Assembly (NCBI GenBank): GCA_029851415.1
Contig: CM056742.1
Location: 16,533,736 to 16,597,735 of the forward strand
Source: Eretmocerus hayati
Lineage: Eukaryota > Arthropoda > Insecta > Hymenoptera > Aphelinidae
Length of the DNA stretch: 64,000 nt
Reading direction: 5' to 3'
Within the stretch, counting starts at the first letter, position 1. Each line of letters begins with the position of its first letter. The translations under genes and the position numbers were made by a program. Below, piece by piece: positions 51,894 to 63,318 of this stretch. The notes under the pieces were generated by a model, which was given only the letters and a program-made list of their open reading frames with translations, searched no databases and was not told the DNA's origin.

Positions 51894-52749
51894 AGACGTT
51901 CAAGGCTTTTTTTAACATCACGAAATGATATAGCGATGAAAGAAAAAATCGGCCCATACTTACTTTGAACTTTCGAAGTGTCGAACTCTCGAAGAGTCTT
52001 TTGATAGGTTCAGAGAGATAGAAAACGAGTAGATTGATTTTCAGCCTACGACTCATAGAGATAGATTATTTCGACTTTTCCAAGGACAACCTAAAAATAA
52101 GATCGGAAGTGGTGAAATTCTAGAGATGAGACCGTGTCATACACATCATTACCACATTCGCTAAAATTTTATGCAAGTACGTTAGTCAGGTTAAGACTAC
52201 CTTCACTTGAAACTCAAAGAAAATCATTTTGACAAAATGTCAAAGCTATACACATTGTCTATGGGTTTTCTCTTGATCGACTTCGATGACACGACTTTAA
52301 CAAGGTCTTTATCTAATAGTGGTTGATTGGATCAAAATGCTTATTCGCGTATTGAATTAAGTCTCGGTTGCTCATTTACTCGAGTCATGCGAGATTAAAT
52401 ATTTTAGTGGAAAGTTCAATATAATGTTTCACGCACAAAGGAAGCGTTCTTTTTGGTCAACATCCTGTACTGACCCGCTTCATTAATTTTTAAACTCATT
52501 ATACAGATCATTCTTCATACAATGATAAGAGATAGAAAATGGATTGAAGTGCGTCAAAAGTTATGCATGGGAGTGACTTGAGATATCCCATGTTCGAGGA
52601 GCATGAATCACACTTTTCGAGAACGCAAAATTTCTTTGTAGCAAGTAAGGAGCTTCCCGAGACTCTAATTACGGCACATTTTGATATCATTCTACGTATC
52701 TGAGTTCAGTTCTTAATAAGGTTTGAAAACCTTATTACAATGTTAAAAC
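51894..52749. other. Non-coding region, nothing recognised
   Basis: Between two palindromic elements. No credible frames or repeats were identified. Confidence 0.4.
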
Positions 52750-53560
52750 ATGATCAATTTGCCACGGTGCTCGGGAAGGGACGATAGGTTCAACAAAAAT
52801 AAAAATGTCAAGGAAAACTGACGAAAACTGAGCCTGTGATGATCTAAAACTATGCCCAAGGACCAACATTTCGTTGAAATCGAAAATGGTTCAATGCCCT
52901 TTTTGAAAATGCGATCTTGATCCGTGTTTTTACAAGTCATTTATTGAATGGAGCTTTTCTATGATTTTCACTTGTCGAGACAGCAAGAGCTCTAAAGCTC
53001 ATAACTCAGACGCATCTCAATATTTTTTTATGCACCTAAGCTCAATTCGAAGCTCAATCCAAGCTCTTCAAAACAAGTTGTCGTGAGTATTTGATTCCAA
53101 CATGCTGATGCCGAGCTATACCAGGAATTAGAGGCTCAAAAAGCCTCAAATCATTTAGAAGAGGAAATTGAAAGTATCGATCCAAACTGAGATCACTCGA
53201 CTCTGGTTCATTCAAATTCATTTTACTTCACCTCATTTTAATGGTCTTGGAATGAACAATGAACTGAGCTGAGGTACGTAGGAAAATATAATGATGCATT
53301 TGAGTTATGGAGGTTCAGAGCCACCACCGTCTTGCCACACAAAATTGCTAAAGGCGCTCCATTTGATTAAGATATAAAAAACACGAAACAAGTTCGCATT
53401 TTCGAAAAGGGGATTGCGCCATTTCAATTCCAAAAAAATGTTGATCCTTGGGCATGGTTCTAAATCATCACGAGCTCAGTTTTTGTTGGAATTATTGTTA
53501 AACCTATTGTCCCTTTCTACGACCACGTGTTGCAATTTCGTTGAATTTTGTTGATTCGGA
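52750..53560. mobile_element. Old, degraded palindromic element
   Basis: The segments around 52750-53070 and 53245-53560 are imperfect inverted copies. For example GATGATCTAAAACTATGCCC (left) pairs with the inverse of GGGCATGGTTCTAAATCATC (right), and CATAACTCAGACGCATC pairs with the inverse of GATGCATTTGAGTTATG. Substitutions and indels are frequent, so the element is old. Its boundaries are approximate and I found no target duplication or coding capacity. Confidence 0.7.
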
Positions 53561-54449
53561 GATTCCACCTACATAGATACCCCGAAAACCTGTATGAACG
53601 GTTCTAACCAGAACCATTTCCTTGTTGATAATTATAACGATTATGGTTATCATAATTGGGATTCTTGATTCAACTCAAACAGAAAGTGACTTCCCGAGAT
53701 TAAACAAAATTGAGAGTGAATATCGCTAAAAAAACCTAATTTGAAGCGCATCGCGGAAGTCCGAGTTGTTTTCTATACTTTTTTGAAACTTTTAGTTAAA
53801 CTAGAAGACGTAATACAAGGCTTCGATGTTACTTTCCGAGAAAAAATTGAGACTTCTAAAAATTTTGACCCAGGCACATTTTCATTATGATTCCCATTTT
53901 GGGCATTCGCTTTATTTATTTAAATTATTGACATTAGCCTCGAAATACTTGGAATAATCTCAAAGGAGTGTTGAGATATGGGGATGCGCCGGATTTAGAA
54001 GCTTAGGAAAACATAATCGGTTCTCGAAAATGGAAATTTATGTTTGTGATAGCAGAATATCAAAGCAGGGTATCCATCAACGTGGTGAGCAGGGAAAACA
54101 GGGATGATTCAGAGATAAGATTCAATAGACAAACCTGAAGAATTCAGGAGTTTCATTCCAAAAAACTGGATATTCAGATTCTTCAATTGATTAGATGGGA
54201 AGATGATAAATTTGTAAAAAATGCGACCTCATGCACTCAACCCACTTATTTCGGCTAACGACAAGACCAGTGAATTTTCGGATTTTTGCATCGGCTCTTT
54301 TTGACTACCCGCATCTCAATCGACGACACCTTTTTCTTACTTCACAAGTTGTTTTGGAGAAGCATTCTGCTCTTTTCTCGTGTATGTATGTATGTACGCT
54401 CAAGAGTATATTTGAACTGATTGAACGTTTTTAATCTGGCCACCCTGCT
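53561..54449. other. Non-coding region, nothing recognised
   Basis: No supportable gene or element. Confidence 0.4.
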
Positions 54450-54705
54450 GAAAATGATTCCGTGGGACCTGGCCCTGGAAAAATGTTCAATCTTGACACT
54501 TGGGAAATTTGGCATCCAAGGCGTGCAGCATACAATTTTGACTATCTCTCTTCCAAAAATGGTTGAATTTAGTCAACTATGGTCAAAATTTGTATGCGAC
54601 TCGTCTCCAATGCCGAATTTCGTGAAAAACAAGATTGGAAATTTTCCCATGGCCAGGTCCCACGAAATCCCATGGGGCCCCACGGAATTATTTTGGGGTT
54701 AGGGG
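54450..54705. repeat. Short palindrome related to the core of the giant foldback element
   Basis: The left half (ATTCCGTGGGACCTGGCC, TTCAATCTTG, GCATACAATTTTGAC) is inverted in the right half. It also resembles 23500-23640 in the core of the giant element, sharing ATTCCGTGG, GCATC plus CGTGC, and GCATACAA plus TTTGAC or TTCGAC. It is likely a short relative or remnant of the same family. Confidence 0.6.
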
Positions 54706-54775
54706 ATTCATCATTTTGAGCGAATCAGAGCTTGATATTCAAAAGTGTTCGATCAGTTCAGATTTGTACAGCATA

Positions 54776-55602
54776 GGGGAGAGTGGGGCAAAATTGGACG
54801 GATTTTGCAGTGGGGCTATCTGACGATACTTGGGGCTAGGCGCGCTATGGGACTTTGAAGTTCAACTATTGAATAGATTGTAAAAAAATTTTCAGGAACC
54901 AAGGTCATGTTATCATACTTTTTCTTGTAGTTGAAAAACAAAAATCTGTCCAAATTCGCCCCGAGCTTGGGGGCACTTTTGACAAGTTTTGGGGGCAAAT
55001 TTGGACAGCCTTCCAAAATTGAGGTATATTGCATTATTCCTCACCTACTAGAGTCTCATTAGCTCATCAAAACACGTGGTAATAAGCCAGAACCAATGAG
55101 GGAAACCCGCCTGAGACTTTTACATCCTCCCATAGCCCGAGCAAGCAAGCCATTTTTGTGTCATTCTTCAGCATTATTGAAATAGGCGCTTCATTGGTGC
55201 ACAACCGTCTTTAGCAATCAGTAATCGACTCGCGGCTTCTAAGAGTCGACTTTTTTTCGTTTTTCTTCACATTGGAGGTATTCATACTCGCCCTAAAGCA
55301 ACGGCTCAAAATCTTCGTTTTGTAATGTAGTTTTTGACCCCCAAACGGCGATTAAGCTCGTCCACTTTTGCAGAAGTAGCGTGAATTTTTGCATTTGGAA
55401 AATAAACCACGTGAGGCCCTCAAAAAGCACACCTACGTCTGCGAAGACCCCCAATATCGTTTCGGGAGGTCTAACCGCGATAAAAACCATTGTCTGTGAT
55501 AGTATTGAAAATGTTTTTATGCGGCGGAAGCCTAGACTCGCCTCCAACCGAGCTATCTCACTTATCCAATTTTGCCCCCGTCCAATTTTGCCCCACCTCC
55601 CC
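54776..55602. mobile_element. TA-flanked non-autonomous DNA element (827 bp)
   Basis: The left end GGGGAGAGTGGGGCAAAATT is inverted at the right end with a one-base indel (GGGGAGGTGGGGC... on the reverse strand). TA flanks both ends (54774-54775 and 55603-55604). The motif GGCAAAATTGGAC is repeated, doubly at the right end, and related GTCCAAATTCGCCCC / GGGGGCAAATTTGGAC forms sit inside. No transposase frame is present. A Tc1/mariner or pogo-type MITE is the best fit. Confidence 0.75.
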
Positions 55603-55604
55603 TA

Positions 55605-58491
55605 CTTAGGAGCTGGATATTTTTCATCTCAGGATGGACAATCTGGGAATTCCAGGGATTTTCTTTCAGCCGACTCGATAGGCAAGGGTGGGCCGAAAAA
55701 TGAAAAGTTTCCTAAATGATTGAGCTTGAGGTCAGGAAAGATGTATTTTCAGCGATCTAGAAGCGAAAATTATTTCGGTAGGTGCTGAAAAATAAATCTT
55801 GCCACCGCGATCAAGACCCCTAAAGACTTTCGAAAGTAGAGAAATTTCTCTTGAGAATTGCTATTTCAACGTTATTTCCCGAAAGTCTCGTCGGAAGTGG
55901 ACTAAGAAGGTACATTGCATTCATGTGGCCAGAATATGATGCAAATGATCATACCGCGTATTTTGACTCGCACAAATCAACAGCGAGGTTCACGGACAGT
56001 CCTCAGGAGTTTTTGGAAATAACGAGATAACGATTCTAGCAAGAAGATACTTTTTTCGGAAACCACCAGAATCCATTCAAATTGATGAGTTGCTGAGAAG
56101 AGCGTTCTGATATGAACTCTTATTGCATCATATGTTGACTTAGAGGAGTTTGGACTTCGAGAAGGTTTTATGGACTTTGAACAAGTCTAATTTGAGTATC
56201 GAAGATCTCGTGGCACGTGTGTCCTATAACAACTAAGTGTGTAATAAGGATGATCAGCCCGAATTATGAGTTAGGGCGAGAATTGTCAGACGTGACTCAC
56301 TCAAAACTAAAATTCGACGCATCCAGGATCCATGAAATCATCCTGAATCGTTCTCAGAGTGTCAAAATACGGGTATAACCATCAGCGTGAATAGTCCAGG
56401 CATATTAGAAAAAATGCTCTTTTCACCTTCACGCCAATTTGAACGGAATTTGGTGTTTTCTGAAAAAGTGTCATTTTTTTGCTACCAACGATAACTTGCG
56501 ATTTACAAAAACGGGTGACTTCGAAATCTTAAGCGAACCTCGTTTTCAATTTTTTCGAAGTCGCAAACTTCAATCCAGAGAGAATTCATGAGCAAAGTAC
56601 GGTGAGCAGTCGTGGAATTCGAAAAGTACCCGTTCATGCTTGTACTTTTTGCGAGTGAGATGGGCAATATGACAGTTTTTATACCACTCAAAACAAAAAT
56701 TTATATCAGATCGTTTTTGGTGCCTTGAGGATCGTAACCTCATCCTCAACATAATCTCAGAATCGGAATCTAGTCTCAGGATTTCAAGTACCAGTCCAGG
56801 GACAAAAACATGCTTTTTCAGATCTGGGCAGATATAATGTCCAGTGAGTGTATCTGTAGTTTTCTGTGCAATCCCAGGGTCACTCTCCAAAGTAAGTGGC
56901 AAAGAAAGGATCCAAATATCAGAACCCTATAATACCTACCAAGATTTTTTCTTTTTTCGGCTTTTGAATGTGATGCAAACTATTGCAGTAGAGCTATCCG
57001 GACTCCGAGTCCATTGAATACTCGACCCACGACTCGATCGAATATAATGGTATGATAAGCATGAAATTCTGAAGAACCAAAAGACCACTTTATGCTGTGC
57101 AACGCAGGCACGTATTACTACGTGTGGAGCAATTTTGTTATGAGTTTTACTCACTTATTTTCCTTACAAGACGCAATTTTTCCATACTTACCCGAAACAA
57201 TCGGGGAAGATTAAACATCGAACTTGAGACGGTTTTTCGTGAGAACCTTATTTTTGCTATATTATTTGTTGGTCAGGCCGGTGTCGACTTTCAAAGTTTT
57301 TTCAAAATGCATTTAAAGCTATCACAAATGTTGAAGCTATCGTCGAGTTCTAACGTTTCAACGAATCGCCGATGTAACTTTACTATCTGTGATACTACTT
57401 CGAAAATTCATCGGAAAAACTCGCAAGCCGACAATGCGGGTATCCGAAATATCCGTTTATGTTACTTGTGCCCAAAAATCGCAACTTGAACATGATTTTT
57501 AAGCACTCGTAACATAAAATATTGTATGACACTGATGCGTGCGGACGGGTAGTGTCATAAAGTACTATTACAGTTTTTGCGGACATTTTCGGCCCTCATC
57601 AAGTTTGCGCGGCATTACTCGAATAAGTCAAACAGTGATCCGGCCGATGAAAACGCTCATCTAAATATGGTTCCTGGACGATAAAATGGCTTTCATGAGA
57701 TCAATTTGGCTAAACTTTTACCTTCAATCAAGCTATCTAGTACCGTAATACTTTTTGCAAGGACGTCAAACATGAATATTGTGGAACCATATATATTGTC
57801 ATAATTTTACATTAATATTGCACTCGACCTCGAGAATCAAAACTACTATTCTTCAGAGAACAGAAAAGTAGAATTTATTCATTCATCACCTTCAATGACT
57901 GCAGGATCAATTTGTATAATAATATTTAAAGGTGCAAGTAGTTTCTTATTCGATAATTTCTTTATGGGAAATTTCCCCATGTAAGACTCCTCATCTCAAT
58001 AGTAGAAGCGAAATTTCAGTAACATTGGGGAGACTCTGATGTGTTGATTTCCATGCCTGGTAATTTCCTTCGCAAGAGTCATTACGAAATCAAGTTGTCC
58101 AAGTCGCAATTCTAACTGATGATAAAGGATCATCGATGACGACGTATTAGCAATTAATTCATAAGATAGTTGATCATTAACTAAAACCGGGGAACTTATT
58201 TGTGTTGCCGCGAGGCTTCTTATTCGTCTCGATCACTATTCTTCACGTCACGTGAATACGTGGTAGGAGAAAAGAGTCGAACGCGGATCAAGCGAGAATG
58301 ATGCGCGACAAAAAGCAGTCGCGGAGCTGCGAAAAGCCGCGTCGCATCTTTACGATCCCACGCGGCTTTTTTAGCCAGACTCGGCTTATGTCTGCTATCA
58401 AAATCGGAGCATCAGCCGCGCTTGTCATCGACTGGAATTTTAATTTGTTGAGACAATTCATTATAGCAACAAGTGCTTATTGCATGTGAAA
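55605..58491. other. Non-coding region, nothing recognised
   Basis: Several 60-130-codon frames on both strands show no domains and no splice context. I see no repeat or RNA gene I can support. Confidence 0.4.
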
Positions 58492-59189
58492 ATGAGATTT
58501 TTAGTAGCCTCTGATGTCACAATATTGAATATATATGCTGCTAATAACGAAGTGAGTCTTGTAGTACAGTATGTATATTTTGAGCTTCGAGACACATTTC
58601 CGTTGTCCTTTGTGATCTTACGTAAAGATCAAAAAACTTTGCTGGATTCATCTTATTCCATTGTATTCAATGGTAGAAGATGTGTTCGATTAGTCATGTT
58701 TGAAACAATGAAAATGTTCAAGGTCACTTTGATTTGTATCTATTCTGAATAAGCTTGGGCAGCCATGTGCCCAAAGACTTTTAGGGTTAGTCTATTATAA
58801 GAAATTTTCTCTGAATTAATTCATTAGCACATGCCTATCTTTAGCAGTTGGACAGTACTTTCAAAAAAATATTCAGATGATGTTAGATGAACTCAGTAAT
58901 ATCATTACCACTTGCTCAGCTAACATTTTTAGTGAATTGTAGTCTTGCAATGTCAGCTGTTCTCCTAGTTTTTTTTTACTCAGAAAAAGAGCTTGAGATT
59001 CTAGATAAGGATGAAGACGTAACTAGAGTGATAAGCGTTCTCGATGCTCTACAAAATTTTAGTTTCTCCACTAGTCCATTGATTAAAATCATTCAAGTAA
59101 CTCTGAGATATATTCAGAATCTTCTGAAAACTATTATCCCTTATCAAGATGATAATGTTGTGACTTTAATTGATTGTTTACAGGAATGA
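58492..59189 (+). CDS. Probable uncharacterised spliced gene
   Basis: Open frames in different phases can be joined with GT-AG borders: 58492-58735, 58848-58931 and 58984-59189. The phases fit (1/2 at both joins) and the result is about 177 residues ending in DNVVTLIDCLQE. The last acceptor has a strong pyrimidine tract (TTTTTTTTTACTCAG) and the donor is GTGAAT; that intron is 52 bp. The first donor (GTATCT) is weaker. The joined middle part reads YFQKNIQMMLDELSNIITTC then ELEILDKDEDVTRV, which looks like a helical protein. I recognise no family and see no signal peptide or membrane segment. The ATG chosen is the first in-frame one; an upstream exon is possible. It ends 242 bp before UCKL1 on the same strand. 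It could instead be a decaying pseudogene. Confidence 0.4.
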
Positions 59190-59431
59190 TGTTTTGTATT
59201 CAATTTGTATGTCAAACTGAACTTGACCATACACATGGACAAACTATTTCCTTTGGTTCAAGTAAGTAACCTTTTATTAGATACTTTTGTGAAAAATCAG
59301 TGCTTTAAGTTGAATTTTAAACCCAAAGGACTCCAAATGAAGTTGCAGTGATCCATGTGTATAATTGGTGAGCCCTGCACAAGAATTGATGTAGATAGTA
59401 TTGAGTATTAATTGAGAGTACTTCTATAAAT

Positions 59432-61090
59432 ATGGCAGCAAAGGTAACATTGTATGAACCACCAAGTTCTGCCAGCTCTGAGAGTGATGAAGGTGAGCCT
59501 TACATAGACGACAGAGAAATATTTTTTTCCGATGAGCTTTCTGAAGAATATAGAAGAGATATGGGAACTCCTACCCCTGCTTCACCAAGACCTCCATCAG
59601 CAGGCTCTCAAAAATCACCACACACTCGGAGGCACAGAACTACTAGCTGTTCACTTTCAAATAAAAAGACAGCAACAGAGTCAATTATTCAAGGCAAAAC
59701 TAGAACAATATACACAGCAGGCAGACCTCCTTGGTACGATTCTGCTGGACAACAAGTTGAACCATTTGTGATAGGTATCTGTGGTGGAAGTGCTTCTGGG
59801 AAAACAACAGTTGCCACAAAAATCATAGAATCTTTGGATGTGCCATGGGTCACACTGCTCAGCATGGACTCCTTTTACAAAGTTCTTAATGAGAAACAGC
59901 ATGAAATGGCTGCTCATAATGAGTACAATTTTGATCACCCAGATGCCTTTGATTTTGAACTGTTGAGAGTTACATTGCAGCGGTTGAAAGAAGGAAAGAA
60001 AGTAGAAGTACCCATTTATAATTTTGTAACGCACAGCAGAGAAACAAGAACAAAAATGATGTATGGTGCTAATGTGATAATATTTGAAGGGATACTGACA
60101 TTCTACAATGCAGAGGTTCTGAAAATGTGTGATATGAAAGTATTTGTTGATACAGATGCAGATGTAAGATTAGCTCGACGTTTAAAACGAGATATTTCAC
60201 AAAGAGGTAGAGATCTTGAAGGAGTCCTCAAACAGTACAGCACCATGGTGAAACCATCTTTCTATTATTATATTGCACCTTCAATGGTTCATGCAGATAT
60301 AATTGTTCCTAGAGGAGGCGATAATGAAGTTGCCATAGAACTAATAGTTCAGCATGTTCATACTCAACTCCAACTCAGAGGCTTTAAATTAAGGCATAAG
60401 CTGGCTCATTCATACATTGGCCAACCTCTCCCTGATTCACTGTTTCTACTCCCTGATACTCCACAAATCAGAGGATTGCATACTTTTATCCGGAACAAGA
60501 ATACACACAGGGATGAATTCATATTCTACTCTAAGCGATTGATACGTTTAGTGATAGAATATGCCTTATCTCTGCTACCATTCAAAGATGTCATAGTAGA
60601 AACACCCCAAGGAGTTCACTATCATGGAAAAAGAAGTGCTTCAGATAAAATATGTGGTGTCTCTATTTTGAGAGCTGGTGAAACTATGGAGCAAGCTGTG
60701 AGAGATGTTTGCAAAGATATCCGCATTGGAAAGATTTTAATTCAAACAAATCAGCAAACTGGAGAGCCAGAGCTGTATTATCTCCGTTTACCCAAAGATA
60801 TAAAAGACTACAGAGTGATTTTAATGGATGCAACTGTAGCAACTGGTGCAGCAGCTATGATGGCTATAAGAGTTCTCCTGGATCATGATGTTGCTGAGGA
60901 CAACATCATGCTTGTTTCTCTCCTCATGGCTGAGTCAGGAGTACATTCGATAGCATATGCCTTTCCTAATGTCAAAATAGTAACTTCTGCACTTGATCCA
61001 GAAATAAACGAAAAGTTCTATGTTCTGCCAGGCATAGGTAACTTTGGCGACAGGTATTTTGGAACCGAGCCATCATCCGTCACTGAATAG
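59432..61090 (+). CDS. Uckl1: Uridine-cytidine kinase-like 1 (UCKL1)
   Basis: UCKL1 proteins join a uridine/cytidine kinase domain (phosphorylating uridine and cytidine in pyrimidine salvage) to a uracil phosphoribosyltransferase-like domain. The frame is 552 residues, close to the human length of 548. Residues 1-90 are a variable Ser-rich, acidic N-terminus. The kinase P-loop GGSASGKTT is at 118-126, with the Walker-B-like LLSMDSFYK at 142-150 and [11 protein letters not shown] next. The UPRT-like part spans about 325-550, with ILRAGETME at 412-420 and [11 protein letters not shown] at 465-475. The latter differs from the DPMLATGG loop of active UPRTs, as in other UCKL1 proteins, so phosphoribosyltransferase activity is doubtful. 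It ends [17 protein letters not shown], as in the family. The coding region has no intron. AATAAA follows at 61210. Confidence 0.96.
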   Translation: MAAKVTLYEPPSSASSESDEGEPYIDDREIFFSDELSEEYRRDMGTPTPASPRPPSAGSQKSPHTRRHRTTSCSLSNKKTATESIIQGKTRTIYTAGRPPWYDSAGQQVEPFVIGICGGSASGKTTVATKIIESLDVPWVTLLSMDSFYKVLNEKQHEMAAHNEYNFDHPDAFDFELLRVTLQRLKEGKKVEVPIYNFVTHSRETRTKMMYGANVIIFEGILTFYNAEVLKMCDMKVFVDTDADVRLARRLKRDISQRGRDLEGVLKQYSTMVKPSFYYYIAPSMVHADIIVPRGGDNEVAIELIVQHVHTQLQLRGFKLRHKLAHSYIGQPLPDSLFLLPDTPQIRGLHTFIRNKNTHRDEFIFYSKRLIRLVIEYALSLLPFKDVIVETPQGVHYHGKRSASDKICGVSILRAGETMEQAVRDVCKDIRIGKILIQTNQQTGEPELYYLRLPKDIKDYRVILMDATVATGAAAMMAIRVLLDHDVAEDNIMLVSLLMAESGVHSIAYAFPNVKIVTSALDPEINEKFYVLPGIGNFGDRYFGTEPSSVTE

Positions 61091-61209
61091 TCTCTATGAA
61101 TAACACAGTATCCTAAGGGTCTGAATTGTAGATGTATTATAACTTGACTTTTACCGTTTGACTGATGAGAAAACTGTTTAAATTTGGATAATTTATCACG
61201 AATGTTGTA

Positions 61210-61215
61210 AATAAA
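61210..61215 (+). terminator. Probable UCKL1 polyadenylation signal (AATAAA)
   Basis: Canonical hexamer about 120 bp after the UCKL1 stop codon. Confidence 0.6.
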
Positions 61216-62095
61216 CAGATTTTGAAGATGATCTAAATGTAATTCAATATACTTCTCCCAGAAATCAAGTTGAAAATCAAAAATTCTCACAAGATGCATC
61301 AATTCATAGATTTGTAAGAGATCGAGCCGACCCAAACTTCCATCTCACGCGTTTCTTGGTCGATATAAGACTACCCAGGCTTTACCCATTTAATACAGTA
61401 AAACCTTGTGTGATGATATATATCATGCGACAAGTTCCGAAAACTCACTGATGGTGAATTTTGATTAGGTCTAACTTTAAAAGTAACAATTAAAGGAACG
61501 TTTTACCTTTCCGGATCTAATCGAGAAAATCTCGATCTCTCCTTTTCGGATGTCTATTTAAGAAAACTCGGATCGACTATTTTTTTACGATAATCTTTGT
61601 ACGTTTTCATGGCCTATCTTTTAATCCATTCAATTTAAAAACGGCGAATATCAATGAATCACGTGAACGACGACACCTCAGAAATCCGATAGAAGCAACA
61701 AAAGTATATACAGTAAATACCTAATCGGTCTCACTCAGAGGATCTTCGAATGATCATCTCGCCGGCCGATTCAAACTCTCAACGACAGTGTTCTTCAATC
61801 AAGAGTTTCAGGAGTTTCAGCACATCTCCATGATGAATCTTGTCTGAACCTTGATCGCATTATCTCTAAAAATACAGGGCCGCCGTTTGGTCGCCGTCTG
61901 TTTCGCTCGATCGCTGCTGCATTCAATGCGGAAAATCTCTCAGTCACTCGTTACATTGCATCTCTTGCTGCAGTTTCCGTATTAGCTGCATTTGCTGCAT
62001 ATCCTCGGATTGTTGGGTTTTCCGCGCAGAGCGCGGCCGCAAATCAAGGTTAGGCCTGCAGGCTGCAGTTTAGCAGAATACCAGAATATAGCGGC
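61216..62095. other. UCKL1 to MEAK7-like intergenic region
   Basis: About 0.9 kb between two same-strand genes. Its right end (from about 61870) is GC-richer and probably holds the promoter and 5'UTR of the downstream gene. The frame at 61992-62246 is a shadow of the downstream first exon and is not called. Confidence 0.5.
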
Positions 62096-63318
62096 ATGGG
62101 CAATAACCAGGTTGCTCGGAAAAAGGCTGCAACCGGTCCAAATGGAGCCAAGGCCGATAGTCAGACAGTTTCTAGGAGCTCCTCAGGAGATTTACAATCA
62201 AATACCCACGTGCAGTTCCTACCCATTGACAGACTTGCCAAGGTGAGATTTTCATTACATTTCATTTTTGATGCGAATTGTTTTAAGGTTCTATGAATTG
62301 GCAGAGGTAGGTGTACAACGATGAGTCGTTGCACCAGCTTACCTTATCTTGAAAGATCGTTATCGAGCTTTCAGGTAGAGATACTTTGCTTGCTCATAAC
62401 TTTGGCATTTCCTTCACTCGATTGATGTTTTGAACTTTGTATCCCGGAAAACTTTATGATTTTCTTTATATTTACTCTCCTTCTGTTCCTTCTTTTTGGT
62501 ACCAATCAAAAGCTCTTCATTAATCGAGTTTAAGATGGTAGCAAATCATTTCTACTGAGTATTGCTTTGACTTTTAGATACTCACAGAGATATCGCAGAA
62601 AGAAGAAGCAGTTAATGGAATTTCAAGAACAGTCTTTCAAAAATACTTGTTCCCACATCACGCCAGTATTGGAAACAGATTATTCTCTCACTTTCATGCC
62701 TCATCTAAAGGCACAAATGCACACTTGAGCCAGTCTGCATTCAAACAGCAAGCTGAGAAGTTCTTAGCCATTCTGAATGATGAAAAGGTTTTGGAAAACT
62801 ATGTCAGAATGTTTTCTGACAACAAGGATGCAAGCGAAGTCACACCCGATGGTTTAAGAGAGTTACTTATGGTTTCATACAGACTAGCTATATGTGGCAA
62901 TGGAGGTAGCTCATGTGCTCAGATACTTGATACAATATCAGCTGTTGTCAACTCTTGTGTAAGCGTAGATTCAAAAATTTTTTTGCTATGTTTTACGTGT
63001 TATACTTATTATAATACAATGGTATTCTTGTAATTACAGTTTCATGGCAAAGATACTTTGTCTGTCAGTTTTGTCAGCAATTGGCTTTGGCAGAATTGTC
63101 CAAGAATAGTTCATGGTATGCATAGGTATGTGATACACATCTTGACAACAGCATATCGGAGTGGTAAAAGTCTGATGCTGAGTGAGCAGTCAGGACCACA
63201 TTTGATACCTTCAACGCCAGTTCTGGATCAACCAGATAGTGCTGATTCTTTTGAAGCACCTCTACCATTGAGCCATGTGTGGCTATTAGCCTCAACCTTA
63301 CCAAATTGTTATATAAAG
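62096..63318 (+). CDS. Meak7: MEAK7/TLDc-domain protein, N-terminal part (runs off the right edge)
   Basis: Three phase-0 coding exons, 62096-62242, 62578-62958 and 63040-63318, give 269 residues ending at a clear donor (GTAAGT). The rest lies beyond the window. The product starts MGNNQ, a likely N-myristoylation signal as in MEAK7 (human TLDC1, worm EAK-7), a lysosome-linked factor in an alternative mTOR pathway. The layout follows that family: an EF-hand-like helical region (FHASSKGTNAHLSQSAFKQQ, VTPDGLRELLMVSYRLAI), a conserved FVSNWLWQNCPRIVHGMHRY segment, then PLSHVWLLASTLP just before the expected TLDc domain. The TLDc catalytic-like fold itself is not in the window, so the assignment rests on the N-terminal pattern. 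Other TLDc proteins are less likely because of the MGN start. Confidence 0.65.

Noticed and set aside
52105..52230. Short stretches resembling 18S rRNA (GGTGAAATTCT and TGAAACTCAAAG)
   Set aside because: The two matches are only about 11-12 bp long and lie much closer together than in 18S rRNA. The intervening sequence does not match.
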